Source: an uncultured Clostridia bacterium
GTDB lineage: Bacteria > Bacillota > Clostridia > Oscillospirales > Acutalibacteraceae
Assembly (NCBI GenBank): GCA_947627345.1
Contig: CANQVS010000008.1
Location: forward strand, 1 to 64,000
Direction: 5' to 3'
Length of the DNA stretch: 64,000 nt
Shown: in pieces, positions 1 through 8,370 of the stretch
Position numbering within the stretch: the first letter of the stretch is position 1
Layout of the letters: each line of letters opens with the position of its first letter
Position numbers and translations under genes: made by a program
The notes under the pieces: generated by a model
The model's database searches: none
Told to the model about the DNA's origin: nothing
Seen by the model: only the letters and a program-made list of their open reading frames with translations

Positions 1-1956
1 ACCGTTATCTTTGGCGTATCTTTCGGCCTCTGTACCGCTGTATCCCGTGATAGTAAAGTTTTCTACTTTATAGTATTCATCATCATAATAATATCCAAAA
101 GCATACTCGCCTATTTCCGTAACGCTACTCGGAATTGTTATGTTTGTAAGGTTTGCGCAATCTTCAAATGCAGAACCTGCAATACCTACAGTTCCCTCTT
201 TTATTTCTAATGTTGCAGGACATTCTCCTTTATATTTATAGGCAACCTTTCCCGCGTACACTAATCCCTCAGGCTGATTATCATACCAAGCAGTGTTATA
301 GAATGCACCCTCACCTATACTTGTAACGCTGTCGGGGATTGTTATGCTTGTAAGACTTGCGCAATCAGCAAATGCCCAATCTCCTATACTTGTAACACTG
401 TTTGGTATTGTTACGTTTGTAAGATTTTCGCAATAATAAAATGCATAATCACCTATAATTGTAACACCGTTTTCCATTGTTGCGTTTGTAAGACTTGTGC
501 AATAAGCAAATGCCCACTCTCCTATACTTGTAACGCCGTTGCCTATTATTACGCTTGTAAGGTTTGTACAACCGTAAAATGCACCCTTATCTATCCAAGT
601 AACACTGTCGGGGATTGTTACGCTTGTAAGGCTTGTGCAATCGGAAAATGCGAAATCACCTATACTTGTAACGCTGTCGGGGATTGTTATGCTTGTGAGA
701 TTTGTGCAACTGGAAAAGCCCCCGTCTCCTATACTTGTAACGCTGTCGGGAATTATAAAAGACGTATCGGTTTTACCAGTAGCATATCGTATCAATTTGC
801 TTTGCGCTTTATTATATAAATTACCGTCTAATGAAGAATATTCCTTATTATCAGCGCTGACCTGAATTTCTTTTAGGCTTGCGCACCGTTCAAATGTAAA
901 ATCACCTATACTTGTAACGCTGTTGGGGATTGTTATGCTTGTAAGGTTTGTGCAATCTGCAAATGCACGCTCACCTATACTTGTAACACCGTTTCCTATT
1001 GTTACGCTTGTAAGGCTTGCGCAACCGTAAAACACATCCTCATATATGTTTATAACACTATCGGGGATTGTTATGTTTGTAAGGCTTGTGCAATAGGAAA
1101 ATGCACTTTCTCCTATACTTGTAACACTGTCTGGAATTGTTACATCTGTTAAACTTGTACAATCTTCAAATGCTCTGTAACCTATACTTGTAACGCCGTT
1201 ACCTAATATTACGTTTGTAAGGTTTGTACAACTATAAAATACATCCTCACCTATACTTGTAACGCCGTTGCCTATTATTACGCTTGTAAGGCTTGTGCAA
1301 TAGGAAAATGCACTTTCTCCTATACTTGTAACATTATCGGGGATTGTTATGCTTGTAAGGTTTGTGGAATCTTCAAATGCTCTGTACCCTATACTTGTAA
1401 CATTGTCTGGGATTGTAAAGGAATTATCAGTTTTACCTATAGCGTACTGTATCAATTCGCTTTGGTCTTTATTATATAAATTTCCGTTTAACGAAGAATA
1501 CGAAGTGTTTTTTTCATTTACTTCAATATTTTTGAGAATAGTGCAATCTTCAAATGCTCTGTAACCTATACTTGTAACGCCGTTACCTATTATTACGCTT
1601 GTAAGGCTTGTGCAATCATAAAATGTACCATCACCTATACTTATAACGCTGTCGGGGATTGTTATGTTTGTAAGGCTTATGCAACCACAAAATGCATCCT
1701 CACCTATACTTGTAACAGTATATCCGTCAAGTACATTTGGAATTTCGAGTTCTGTAGCTTCACCGTTATAACCAGTAATCTCCGCTGTGCCGTCGTCAAG
1801 AATTTCGTACCCGAAATCTCCGCTTATCGCAGACGTTGTTTTTGAGTCAGTATTTACCGCCCCTGCGGTAAATGGCAGAGCCGTAAATGCGCTGATAATC
1901 ATTAATAATGATAACAGCAGACTGATTGACTTTTTTGCCTTTGTTTGAAACTTCAT
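1..1956 (-). CDS. BspA-type leucine-rich repeat surface protein, C-terminus cut by window edge
   Basis: The reading frame opens at the ATG at 1956 behind a GGAGG site and stays open to base 1, giving 652 N-terminal codons; the 3' end lies outside the window. The signal peptide (about residues 1-33) has the same start, MKFQTKAKKSISLLLS, as the next gene. Then follow many 23-residue repeats of the type TSIGxxAFxxCTSLTSITIPDSV, the treponemal/BspA LRR class used in adhesion and protein binding. The visible end, with ITGYSGTEAERYAKDNG, is the usual cap after the last repeat; by analogy with the next gene, a Thr/Ser/Pro linker and Ig-like domains should follow. It reads as a secreted adhesin. Sequence and layout show it is a tandem duplicate of 2051-4516. 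The ligand is unknown. Confidence 0.85.
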   Translation of the reverse strand, partial: MKFQTKAKKSISLLLSLLMIISAFTALPFTAGAVNTDSKTTSAISGDFGYEILDDGTAEITGYNGEATELEIPNVLDGYTVTSIGEDAFCGCISLTNITIPDSVISIGDGTFYDCTSLTSVIIGNGVTSIGYRAFEDCTILKNIEVNEKNTSYSSLNGNLYNKDQSELIQYAIGKTDNSFTIPDNVTSIGYRAFEDSTNLTSITIPDNVTSIGESAFSYCTSLTSVIIGNGVTSIGEDVFYSCTNLTNVILGNGVTSIGYRAFEDCTSLTDVTIPDSVTSIGESAFSYCTSLTNITIPDSVINIYEDVFYGCASLTSVTIGNGVTSIGERAFADCTNLTSITIPNSVTSIGDFTFERCASLKEIQVSADNKEYSSLDGNLYNKAQSKLIRYATGKTDTSFIIPDSVTSIGDGGFSSCTNLTSITIPDSVTSIGDFAFSDCTSLTSVTIPDSVTWIDKGAFYGCTNLTSVIIGNGVTSIGEWAFAYCTSLTNATMENGVTIIGDYAFYYCENLTNVTIPNSVTSIGDWAFADCASLTSITIPDSVTSIGEGAFYNTAWYDNQPEGLVYAGKVAYKYKGECPATLEIKEGTVGIAGSAFEDCANLTNITIPSSVTEIGEYAFGYYYDDEYYKVENFTITGYSGTEAERYAKDNG

Positions 1957-2475
1957 ACTGTTTCCTCCTTTAAAAGGTAAAGTAATCTATAATATAAATA
2001 TATTTTATTAAAATTATCTGCTCTTTCATAATCCGTATTAATTTTAAATTTTATCTAACCGTAATTTTGCATTTAAGCCTCATACCGTTTGTCTTTACGG
2101 TGATTGTGGCTTTGCCTTTCTTCTTGGCTTTAATGTTACCCTTTTTGCTGACGGTCGCAACCTTTTTGTTGCTTGAGGTAAACTTAGCGTTTCCTACCTT
2201 TCCTTTAATACTTAACTTAAAGGATTTGCCTTTTTTCAAGGACTTTTTGGTTTTGTTAAGCTTGGGATTTTTTACGGTTATTTTAAACTTCTTTGACACG
2301 CCGTTGTTTGTTACGGTAATTGTAGCCGTGCCTTTCTTAACGCCTGTCACCCTTCCGCTTGAATTTACCTTTGCGACCTTTTTATTGCTTGTTTTATAGG
2401 TCGTCTTTCCTTTGCCGTTTTTAACTGTCGCTTTGATTTGTGCTGTTCCCTTTACATAAACAGTAGCGGAGGATT
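1741..2475. repeat. 735-bp direct repeat, copy A (pairs with 4301-5035)
   Basis: This stretch repeats at an offset of exactly 2560 bp with few mismatches. It covers the first ~70 codons of one LRR gene, the 94-bp intergenic DNA (identical in both copies) and the Ig-like C-terminal coding region of the preceding gene. It is a junction duplication expected from unequal recombination between tandem surface-protein genes. A shorter related match pairs 1-77 with 2795-2871. Confidence 0.9.
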
Positions 2476-4516
2476 TTTTGAGAGTAACGCTTGTCTTTGC
2501 GGGCTTAGGAGTAGTTTCAGACGGCTCGGTCGCGGTAGTGTTTTCAGTTGGATTTGTTGTAGCGGACGGGTCAGTTACAGTTGTGCTTTCTGTAGACTCG
2601 GTTGTATCCGGCTCTGTTACAGTCGTGCTTTCGCTCGGAGTAGTTGATGATGAGCTTTCATAAGGCTCTGTCGATGTAACACTTTCAGTCGGATTAGTCG
2701 ATTCAGAGGGTGTTGTCGCTGATGTGCTTTCTGTAGGAGTTGTTGCTGATGTGCTTTCTGTTGTCGGAGCCTCTCCTAAGCTGATAAAGGCAAAACCGTT
2801 ATCTTTGGCGTATCTTTCGGCCTCTGTACCGCTGTATCCCGTGATAGTAAAGTTTTCTACTTTATAGTATTTATAATCGTTTTTAACATAATAATATCCA
2901 AACGCTTCCGAACCTATTTCCGTAACGCTACTCGGAATTGTTATGCTTGTAAGGCTTGTGCAACCCAAAAATGCCTCAACACCTATCCAAGTAACACTGT
3001 CGGGGATTGTTATATCTGTAAGGCTTATGCAATCTTCAAATAAACCAGCACCTATCCAAGTAACACTGTCAGGGATTGTTATGCTTGTAAGACTTTTGCA
3101 ATTGTCAAATGCATTATTACCTATACTTGTAACGCCGTTGCCTACTACTACGCTTGTAAGACTTGTGCAGTACGAAAATGCGCCCCAGCCTATCTGAGTA
3201 ACGCTTTCGGGGATTGTTACGCTTGTAAGGCTTGTGCAATCTTCAAACGCTTTATCACCTATACTTGTAACGCTGTCGGGGATTGTTATGCTTGTAAGGC
3301 TTGTGCAACTATAAAATGCAGAATCACTTATACTTGTAACCCCATTTTCTATTATTACACTTGTAAGGTTTTTACAACTTTCAAATGCATAATTACCCAT
3401 ACTTGTAATGCTGTCAGGGATTGTTACGCTTGTAAGACTTGTGCAATCGGAAAATGCGCCCCAGCCTATCTGAGTAACGCTTTCAGGAATTGTTACGCTT
3501 GTAAGGCTTGTGCAAAAATAAAATGCATGGTCACCTATATTTGTAACACTTTCGGGGATTATTATGCTTGTAAGGTTTGTGCAATCTCCAAATGCATAGT
3601 CACCTATACTTGTAACGCCGTTTCCTATTGTTATGCTTGTAAGGCTTGTGCAATCTTCAAATGCGCCCCTTGCTATACTTGTAACGCTGTCGGGGATTGT
3701 TATGCTTGTAAGGCTTGTGCAATCTTCAAACGCGAAAACGCCTATACTGGTAACGCTGTTCGGGATTGTTATGTTTTTAATGTTTTCGCAATTTTCAAAC
3801 GCGTTTTCTCCTATACTTGCAACACTGTCGGGGACTGTTACGTTTGTAAGGCTTGCGCAACCAGCAAATGCCCAATCACCTATACTTGTAACACCGTCGG
3901 GGATTGTAAAGGAAGTGTCGGTCTTACCAACAGCGTATTGTATCAGCTCCGTTTTATTTTTATTATATAAATTACCGTTTATTGAAGAATAAGATGTATT
4001 TTTTTCATTTACTTCAATATTTGTGAGAGCGGTACAATCATTAAATGGACTACAACCTATACTTGTAACACTATCGGGGATTGTTATGCTTGTAAGACTT
4101 TTACAAATATCAAACGCGAAACCGCCTATACTTGTAACACTGTCGGGAATTGTTATATCTGTAAGGTTTCTGCAACAAGAAAATGCATACCAACCTATAC
4201 TTGTAACACTGTCGGGGATTGTTACGCTTGTAAGGCTTTCGTAATTATGAAATGTGTGATCACCTATGCTTGTAACGGTGTAGCCGTCAAGTGCGCTCGG
4301 AATTTCGAGTTCTGTAGCTTCACCGTTATAACCAGTAATCTCCGCTGTGCCGTCTTCAAGAATTTCGTACCCGAAATCTCCGCTTATCGCAGACGTTGTT
4401 TTTGAGTCAGTATTTACCGCCCCTGCGGTAAATGGCAGAGCCGTAAATGCGCTGATAATCATTAATAATGATAACAGCAGACTGATTGACTTTTTTGCCT
4501 TTGTTTGAAACTTCAT
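2051..4516 (-). CDS. BspA-type LRR surface protein with Ig-like C-terminal domains
   Basis: An 821-residue secreted protein. Residues 1-33 are a Sec signal peptide ending near FTAGA. Residues ~45-600 hold about two dozen 23-residue LRRs (SLTSITIPDSVTSIG...AFxxC), interrupted near residue 170 by an island with SYSSINGNLYNKNKTELIQY, as is common in this family. The array ends with the cap ITGYSGTEAERYAKDNG. A Thr/Ser/Pro/Glu linker (~610-680) leads to two tandem basic Ig-like (BIG2-like) modules at ~685-821, each with a TSNKKVA core. There is no LPXTG and no C-terminal membrane segment, so attachment is probably through the basic Ig modules. A GGAGG site precedes the ATG. Only 94 bp separate it from the copy at 1-1956, so co-transcription is likely. 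The role, adhesion, is inferred. Confidence 0.88.
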   Translation of the reverse strand: MKFQTKAKKSISLLLSLLMIISAFTALPFTAGAVNTDSKTTSAISGDFGYEILEDGTAEITGYNGEATELEIPSALDGYTVTSIGDHTFHNYESLTSVTIPDSVTSIGWYAFSCCRNLTDITIPDSVTSIGGFAFDICKSLTSITIPDSVTSIGCSPFNDCTALTNIEVNEKNTSYSSINGNLYNKNKTELIQYAVGKTDTSFTIPDGVTSIGDWAFAGCASLTNVTVPDSVASIGENAFENCENIKNITIPNSVTSIGVFAFEDCTSLTSITIPDSVTSIARGAFEDCTSLTSITIGNGVTSIGDYAFGDCTNLTSIIIPESVTNIGDHAFYFCTSLTSVTIPESVTQIGWGAFSDCTSLTSVTIPDSITSMGNYAFESCKNLTSVIIENGVTSISDSAFYSCTSLTSITIPDSVTSIGDKAFEDCTSLTSVTIPESVTQIGWGAFSYCTSLTSVVVGNGVTSIGNNAFDNCKSLTSITIPDSVTWIGAGLFEDCISLTDITIPDSVTWIGVEAFLGCTSLTSITIPSSVTEIGSEAFGYYYVKNDYKYYKVENFTITGYSGTEAERYAKDNGFAFISLGEAPTTESTSATTPTESTSATTPSESTNPTESVTSTEPYESSSSTTPSESTTVTEPDTTESTESTTVTDPSATTNPTENTTATEPSETTPKPAKTSVTLKKSSATVYVKGTAQIKATVKNGKGKTTYKTSNKKVAKVNSSGRVTGVKKGTATITVTNNGVSKKFKITVKNPKLNKTKKSLKKGKSFKLSIKGKVGNAKFTSSNKKVATVSKKGNIKAKKKGKATITVKTNGMRLKCKITVR

Positions 4517-5035
4517 ACTGTTTCCTCCTTTAAAAGGTAAAGTAATCTATAATATAAATATATTTTATTAAAATTATCTGCTCTTTCATAATCCGTATTA
4601 ATTTTAAATTTTATCTAACCGTAATTTTGCATTTAAGCCTCATACCGTTTGTCTTTACGGTGATTGTGGCTTTGCCTTTCTTCTTGGCTTTAATGTTACC
4701 CTTTTTGCTGACGGTCGCAACCTTTTTGTTGCTTGAGGTAAACTTTGCATTTCCTACCTTTCCTTTAATACTTAACTTAAAGGATTTTCCTTTTTTCAAT
4801 GACTTTTTGGTTTTGTTAAGCTTAGGATTTTTTACGGTTATCTTAAACCTCTTTGACACGCCGTTGTTGGTTACGGTAATTGTAGCCGTGCCTTTCTTAA
4901 CGCCCGTTACCTTTCCGCTTGAGTTAACATTTGCAACCTTTTTATTGCTTGTTTTATAGGTCGTCTTTCCTTTTGCTTTTTTAATTGCTGCCTTGATTTG
5001 TGCTGTACCCTTTACATAAACAGTAGCGGAGGACT
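4301..5035. repeat. 735-bp direct repeat, copy B (pairs with 1741-2475)
   Basis: This is the second copy of the junction repeat. It spans the 5' part of the LRR gene ending at 4516, the 4517-4610 spacer and the Ig-like end of the gene beginning at 7949. Sequence similarity decays sharply beyond 5035, where the downstream gene lacks the Thr/Ser/Pro linker of its neighbour. Confidence 0.9.
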
Positions 5036-7949
5036 CTTCGAGTTTAATGTCTGTTCCTATATTTATAAATTTTATATCGTGATACTCTGCGTATCTTTCA
5101 GCCTCTGTTGTGCTGTATCCTGTAATAGTAAAGTTATCTACATAAAAATATCTGCCATTTTCATAATCATAACAAAATCCGAGTGCATTATAACCTATAT
5201 TTGTAACGCTTTTGGGAATTTTTATGCTTTTAAGACTCGTGCAATTATGAAATGCCCATTCACCTATATTTGTAACACCATTTCCTATTGTTACGCTTTT
5301 AAGGCTTGTGCAACCATCAAACGCACCCGAATTTATACTTGTAACACTATCGGGTATTGTTATGCTTTTAAGGCTCGTGTAATTTTTAAATGCCCAATCT
5401 CCTATAACTGTAACGGTATATCCGTCAAGTGTATCCGGTATTTCGAGTTCTGCATTACTGCCTTTATAACCTGTAATTTGAGCCGTGCCATTGTCATAAA
5501 TTTCGTACTCAAAATCACCGCTTGTTGCAGACGATGATATTGATGGACTTGTTAATTCTGTGCTTTCTGTCGGCTCAGTTGTATCAGAGGGGGTTGTTAA
5601 TGAGCTTTCAGGTTCAGAGGACGAACCATTATATACTTTCCACTTTCCATCGCCTAAATTACCGGGACTAATCTCATAGCAGTTATATGCTACTGTTACT
5701 GCCGTATTCATAGTCTGCTTATCCCAATCCATAGCCCCAGGTGTATTCTTGAATAGGATTTCCGTTCCTTCAGGAATAGGTTGAGGTAAGTCAATGTACC
5801 AATAATCTGTACCCTCTATATTTGTCATAGGATAAGCTTTTGTATTATCTAAACCGTTACTCCATCCATATAAATATACCTCATTCCAATTTGACAATGA
5901 GTTATCTGCAAAAATTCTCGATATACTAAATTTGTCCGGATTAGAATTATCTGTCGGTTTAGCTGTAGTAGGACTTTCTGTTGGAGTATTAGATGTTGTG
6001 GGTTCAGTATATTTGTACCATATTCCTTCCGCTAAAGAAAGCGAGTTAAGCTTATAGCAGTTATAGGGTTTGGTAATAATAACGTTTTTAGACTGCTTAT
6101 CCCAATCTGTAGATGAGCTGCCGGGCGTATTTTTAAATAATATAGTTTCTAACCCCTCAGTAAGTTTATGAGGAAGGTCAATATACCAAATATCAGTACC
6201 TATGATATTCGTCATAGCGAGAGTCTCATTGTCTATTCCATAGCCCCAACCGAAAACATATACATTATCCCAATTGGCAGCAGAGTTATCTACATATAAT
6301 CTTGATACTCTATAAGCTGTTGAATCGTCTGATATAAATTTCCACTTTTGGGATCGTGAGCCATTTTTTACTGCCATTTGAATATTATTTCCTTCGACTG
6401 CATCTCCGCCCTTTATGTCAAGACACAAACCACTTAACCTTGAAACAATATAGTAACATCCATCTCCTGCAGGCTCCATAATCCATTGCTGTGCATCTGT
6501 GGTATTTTCCCAATACTGTTTCACGTTGGATCCACTGATAGTTCCGTTATTATATGCTCCGTCATATGAATCCATAGCCATTTTGCTATCTTTAAATACT
6601 AAACAATTACGTCCTGTTCCAAGATATTTTACTTTTACAAGCGATTTAGTATCCTCCATATTATTCCCTAACTGCACGTTTGCTCCGCTGCTTGTTGAAT
6701 TATCGGAAACACTTAATCCGTAGGAATTGTTAATAGATGAAACAATATGATAATCACCTTGATACACCGTTTGATCAAATGATACTCCGCTAGCAATAAA
6801 TTTCCACTTCTGAGCATTAGTACCATTTTTATTGTAAACTTGTATATTGGTTCCGTTTTCGGCAACTCCACTTTTTGCATCAAGGTACAATCCGCTACAC
6901 TTTGATATTATATTAAAATATCCATTTCCTGCTTGTTTAATAATCCATTTCTGTGCATTAGTAGAATTAGGTGTGTATTGTTGTACATTAGTACCATTTG
7001 TTTTACCGGCACCACATGTATCTATAGCCATTCCGCTATGTTTGAAAGTTAAAGAATAATATCCGCTGCCAAGATGTTTTACATTAACTAAAGCACAAGT
7101 GTTTTCAAAACTTGTATTTTTCCATAAATGGACATTAGCACCGCTTGTTTTTAAATTTGAGTATATTGATAAACAATAGTCATTATTTATCGCCGAAACA
7201 ATATGATACTCACCGTCACTTATTGTCTGCGAGGATGAAAGTCCTGATAGGCAAGTTGAACAGTCGCCGGAGAAACTTGTTTGGCTTTTATCAGTCTGAG
7301 TAGCACCGCAACTGCATTTTTTTATAGCATAATGAGGATGAGCTGCCTCGTAACCTGATATAGTGCTGAAATTATGAGTGTGCGGAGTTGTTCCATTGAT
7401 TTTATCATAATTTGTTGCATGATAAGCTGATGTTAACTTCCATTTGCTTTTTAAATATTTTTGGTTATACTCTACTTTATTAGTCGGAGTTGTTGTACCG
7501 TTAGAATTATAAACATACCAATAATTGCTATCTTGACCAAGATAGATAGCATAATGCTGACGATTCATGTATATATAATCACCGATTTTTAAGTTGCTTC
7601 CCGAAACAGAAGTACAAGCTTCCGGTCTTAACCCAAAAATACAGTAAAACACATATCTTGCAAACGAACAGCACGACCATGCATTATATGTAACTTTAGC
7701 TGCAGTAGCTCCTGAAGGCAGTCCTCCACGAGAAGGAATATTTTTCAATTCACAATCCGAGTTCTGATTTGAATAACACGGTTTTCCACTTGCAGTAAAG
7801 TACGAACCTGTAGGATATACATTTTTGATAGCATTTAGTTTACTTTCAACCCCACCTGCCGCATTTGCTGTTGACGGAGCAACAACAAAAAAACTTATTA
7901 ACATCAATAATGTTAATACTACACTGGCTAACTTTCTTAAAATTCCCAT
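4611..7949 (-). CDS. Secreted multidomain protein: cysteine peptidase-like, ricin lectin x2, starch-binding-like x2, LRR, Ig-like x2
   Basis: A 1112-residue protein. The ATG at 7949 is chosen because AGGAGG lies 6 bases upstream; the earlier in-frame ATG at 7964 precedes that site. After a signal peptide (~1-31) comes a papain-fold amidase/peptidase-like domain (~35-185; NlpC/P60 or CHAP type) with a likely nucleophile in WSCCSFARYVF and histidine in RQHYAIYLG. Two ricin-type beta-trefoil units (~240-545) show repeated QKWxF motifs. Two CBM26-like modules (~550-770) contain NVYVFGWGYG and EVYLYGWSNG and bind starch-like glucans in known relatives. A short LRR block and two Ig-like modules nearly identical to those of 2051-4516 complete it. 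Probably a cell-wall or glycan-directed enzyme/adhesin. It is expressed from the strong promoter at 8008-8036; the substrate is unknown. Confidence 0.85.
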   Translation of the reverse strand: MGILRKLASVVLTLLMLISFFVVAPSTANAAGGVESKLNAIKNVYPTGSYFTASGKPCYSNQNSDCELKNIPSRGGLPSGATAAKVTYNAWSCCSFARYVFYCIFGLRPEACTSVSGSNLKIGDYIYMNRQHYAIYLGQDSNYWYVYNSNGTTTPTNKVEYNQKYLKSKWKLTSAYHATNYDKINGTTPHTHNFSTISGYEAAHPHYAIKKCSCGATQTDKSQTSFSGDCSTCLSGLSSSQTISDGEYHIVSAINNDYCLSIYSNLKTSGANVHLWKNTSFENTCALVNVKHLGSGYYSLTFKHSGMAIDTCGAGKTNGTNVQQYTPNSTNAQKWIIKQAGNGYFNIISKCSGLYLDAKSGVAENGTNIQVYNKNGTNAQKWKFIASGVSFDQTVYQGDYHIVSSINNSYGLSVSDNSTSSGANVQLGNNMEDTKSLVKVKYLGTGRNCLVFKDSKMAMDSYDGAYNNGTISGSNVKQYWENTTDAQQWIMEPAGDGCYYIVSRLSGLCLDIKGGDAVEGNNIQMAVKNGSRSQKWKFISDDSTAYRVSRLYVDNSAANWDNVYVFGWGYGIDNETLAMTNIIGTDIWYIDLPHKLTEGLETILFKNTPGSSSTDWDKQSKNVIITKPYNCYKLNSLSLAEGIWYKYTEPTTSNTPTESPTTAKPTDNSNPDKFSISRIFADNSLSNWNEVYLYGWSNGLDNTKAYPMTNIEGTDYWYIDLPQPIPEGTEILFKNTPGAMDWDKQTMNTAVTVAYNCYEISPGNLGDGKWKVYNGSSSEPESSLTTPSDTTEPTESTELTSPSISSSATSGDFEYEIYDNGTAQITGYKGSNAELEIPDTLDGYTVTVIGDWAFKNYTSLKSITIPDSVTSINSGAFDGCTSLKSVTIGNGVTNIGEWAFHNCTSLKSIKIPKSVTNIGYNALGFCYDYENGRYFYVDNFTITGYSTTEAERYAEYHDIKFINIGTDIKLEESSATVYVKGTAQIKAAIKKAKGKTTYKTSNKKVANVNSSGKVTGVKKGTATITVTNNGVSKRFKITVKNPKLNKTKKSLKKGKSFKLSIKGKVGNAKFTSSNKKVATVSKKGNIKAKKKGKATITVKTNGMRLKCKITVR

Positions 7950-7987
7950 AAAAATCCTCCTCATTAAAAATAAAATTTGGTATTATT

Positions 7988-8030
7988 GTCCGATTACGGG
8001 TAATAATATTATAGTCCAATAATGGGTAAT
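7988..8030. promoter_or_regulatory. Two 17-bp operator-like direct repeats
   Basis: GTCCGATTACGGGTAAT (7988-8004) and GTCCAATAATGGGTAAT (8014-8030) match at 14 of 17 positions with a 26-bp period. The second fills the spacer between the -35 and -10 boxes of the leftward promoter; the first overlaps its start site. This placement suits a repressor. The adjacent XRE gene (8080-8277) is the obvious candidate binder, which is inference. Confidence 0.65.
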
Positions 8031-8036
8031 TGTCAA
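8008..8036 (-). promoter_or_regulatory. Consensus sigma-A promoter for the 4611-7949 gene
   Basis: On the minus strand TTGACA (8031-8036), a 17-bp spacer and TATAAT (8008-8013) match the consensus at every base. Transcription should begin near 8001, giving a leader of about 50 nt. A perfect promoter overlapped by operator-like repeats suggests a gene that is normally held off. Confidence 0.8.
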
Positions 8037-8058
8037 TCCCCGAACAATAAAATATACT
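8030..8058 (+). promoter_or_regulatory. Divergent promoter for the XRE regulator gene
   Basis: TTGTCA (8030-8035), a 17-bp spacer and TATACT (8053-8058) precede the regulator gene. Its -35 box overlaps the -35 box of the leftward promoter, so one bound protein could affect both directions. Confidence 0.6.
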
Positions 8059-8079
8059 TTAGATAAAGGGTGTATTGCT

Positions 8080-8277
8080 ATGATTGTTTATGATAAATTG
8101 TGGGAAACTTTAAAGAAAAAAAACATTTCACAATATAAACTTATAAAGAATTATAAAATCAGTACAGGCCAGCTTGACAGACTGCGAAAAAACTGTAATG
8201 TAAGCACATATACCTTAAATCAATTGTGCGAAATACTGAACTGCAAATTAGAAGAAATTGCAGAATATAAAAAATAA
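8080..8277 (+). CDS. Small XRE-family HTH transcriptional regulator
   Basis: A 65-residue protein that is a single helix-turn-helix domain of the Cro/C1 (XRE) type. It carries a typical SQYKLIK...STGQLDRLRKN recognition region and a C-terminal LCEILNCKLEEIAEY helix, as in short HTH_26/YozG-like regulators. There is no separate sensing domain. It starts at an ATG about 20 bases after its -10 box with a weak AAAGGG site. It is divergent from the large lectin/peptidase gene and separated from it by the operator-like repeats at 7988-8030, so it probably controls that gene and itself. Confidence 0.85.
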   Translation: MIVYDKLWETLKKKNISQYKLIKNYKISTGQLDRLRKNCNVSTYTLNQLCEILNCKLEEIAEYKK

Positions 8278-8310
8278 GCACTTCCGATTTTTAGGAAGTG
8301 CCTATTTTTA
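8278..8310. terminator. Bidirectional intrinsic terminator
   Basis: GCACTTCC (8278-8285), an 8-base loop and GGAAGTGC (8294-8301) form a perfect 8-bp stem. It is followed by TATTTTTA on the plus strand and by TTATTTTTT on the minus strand. It lies between the converging XRE gene and pyrophosphatase gene and can serve both. Confidence 0.85.
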
Positions 8311-8370
8311 TATCTCTTTATATTTTTATTAATATTTTTATCAAAATTCAGAAATAATAACGGTTTTTTA

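Noticed and set aside
2067..3992. Open frames on the plus strand across the LRR genes, e.g. 2067-2399 and 3527-3970
   Set aside because: They are antisense shadows of repetitive coding DNA, lack ribosome binding sites and show no family resemblance.
1..4300. Regular 69-bp repeats that could look like a CRISPR array
   Set aside because: The period of 69 bp is 23 codons and the units translate into leucine-rich repeats in one open frame; there are no conserved repeats with unique spacers.
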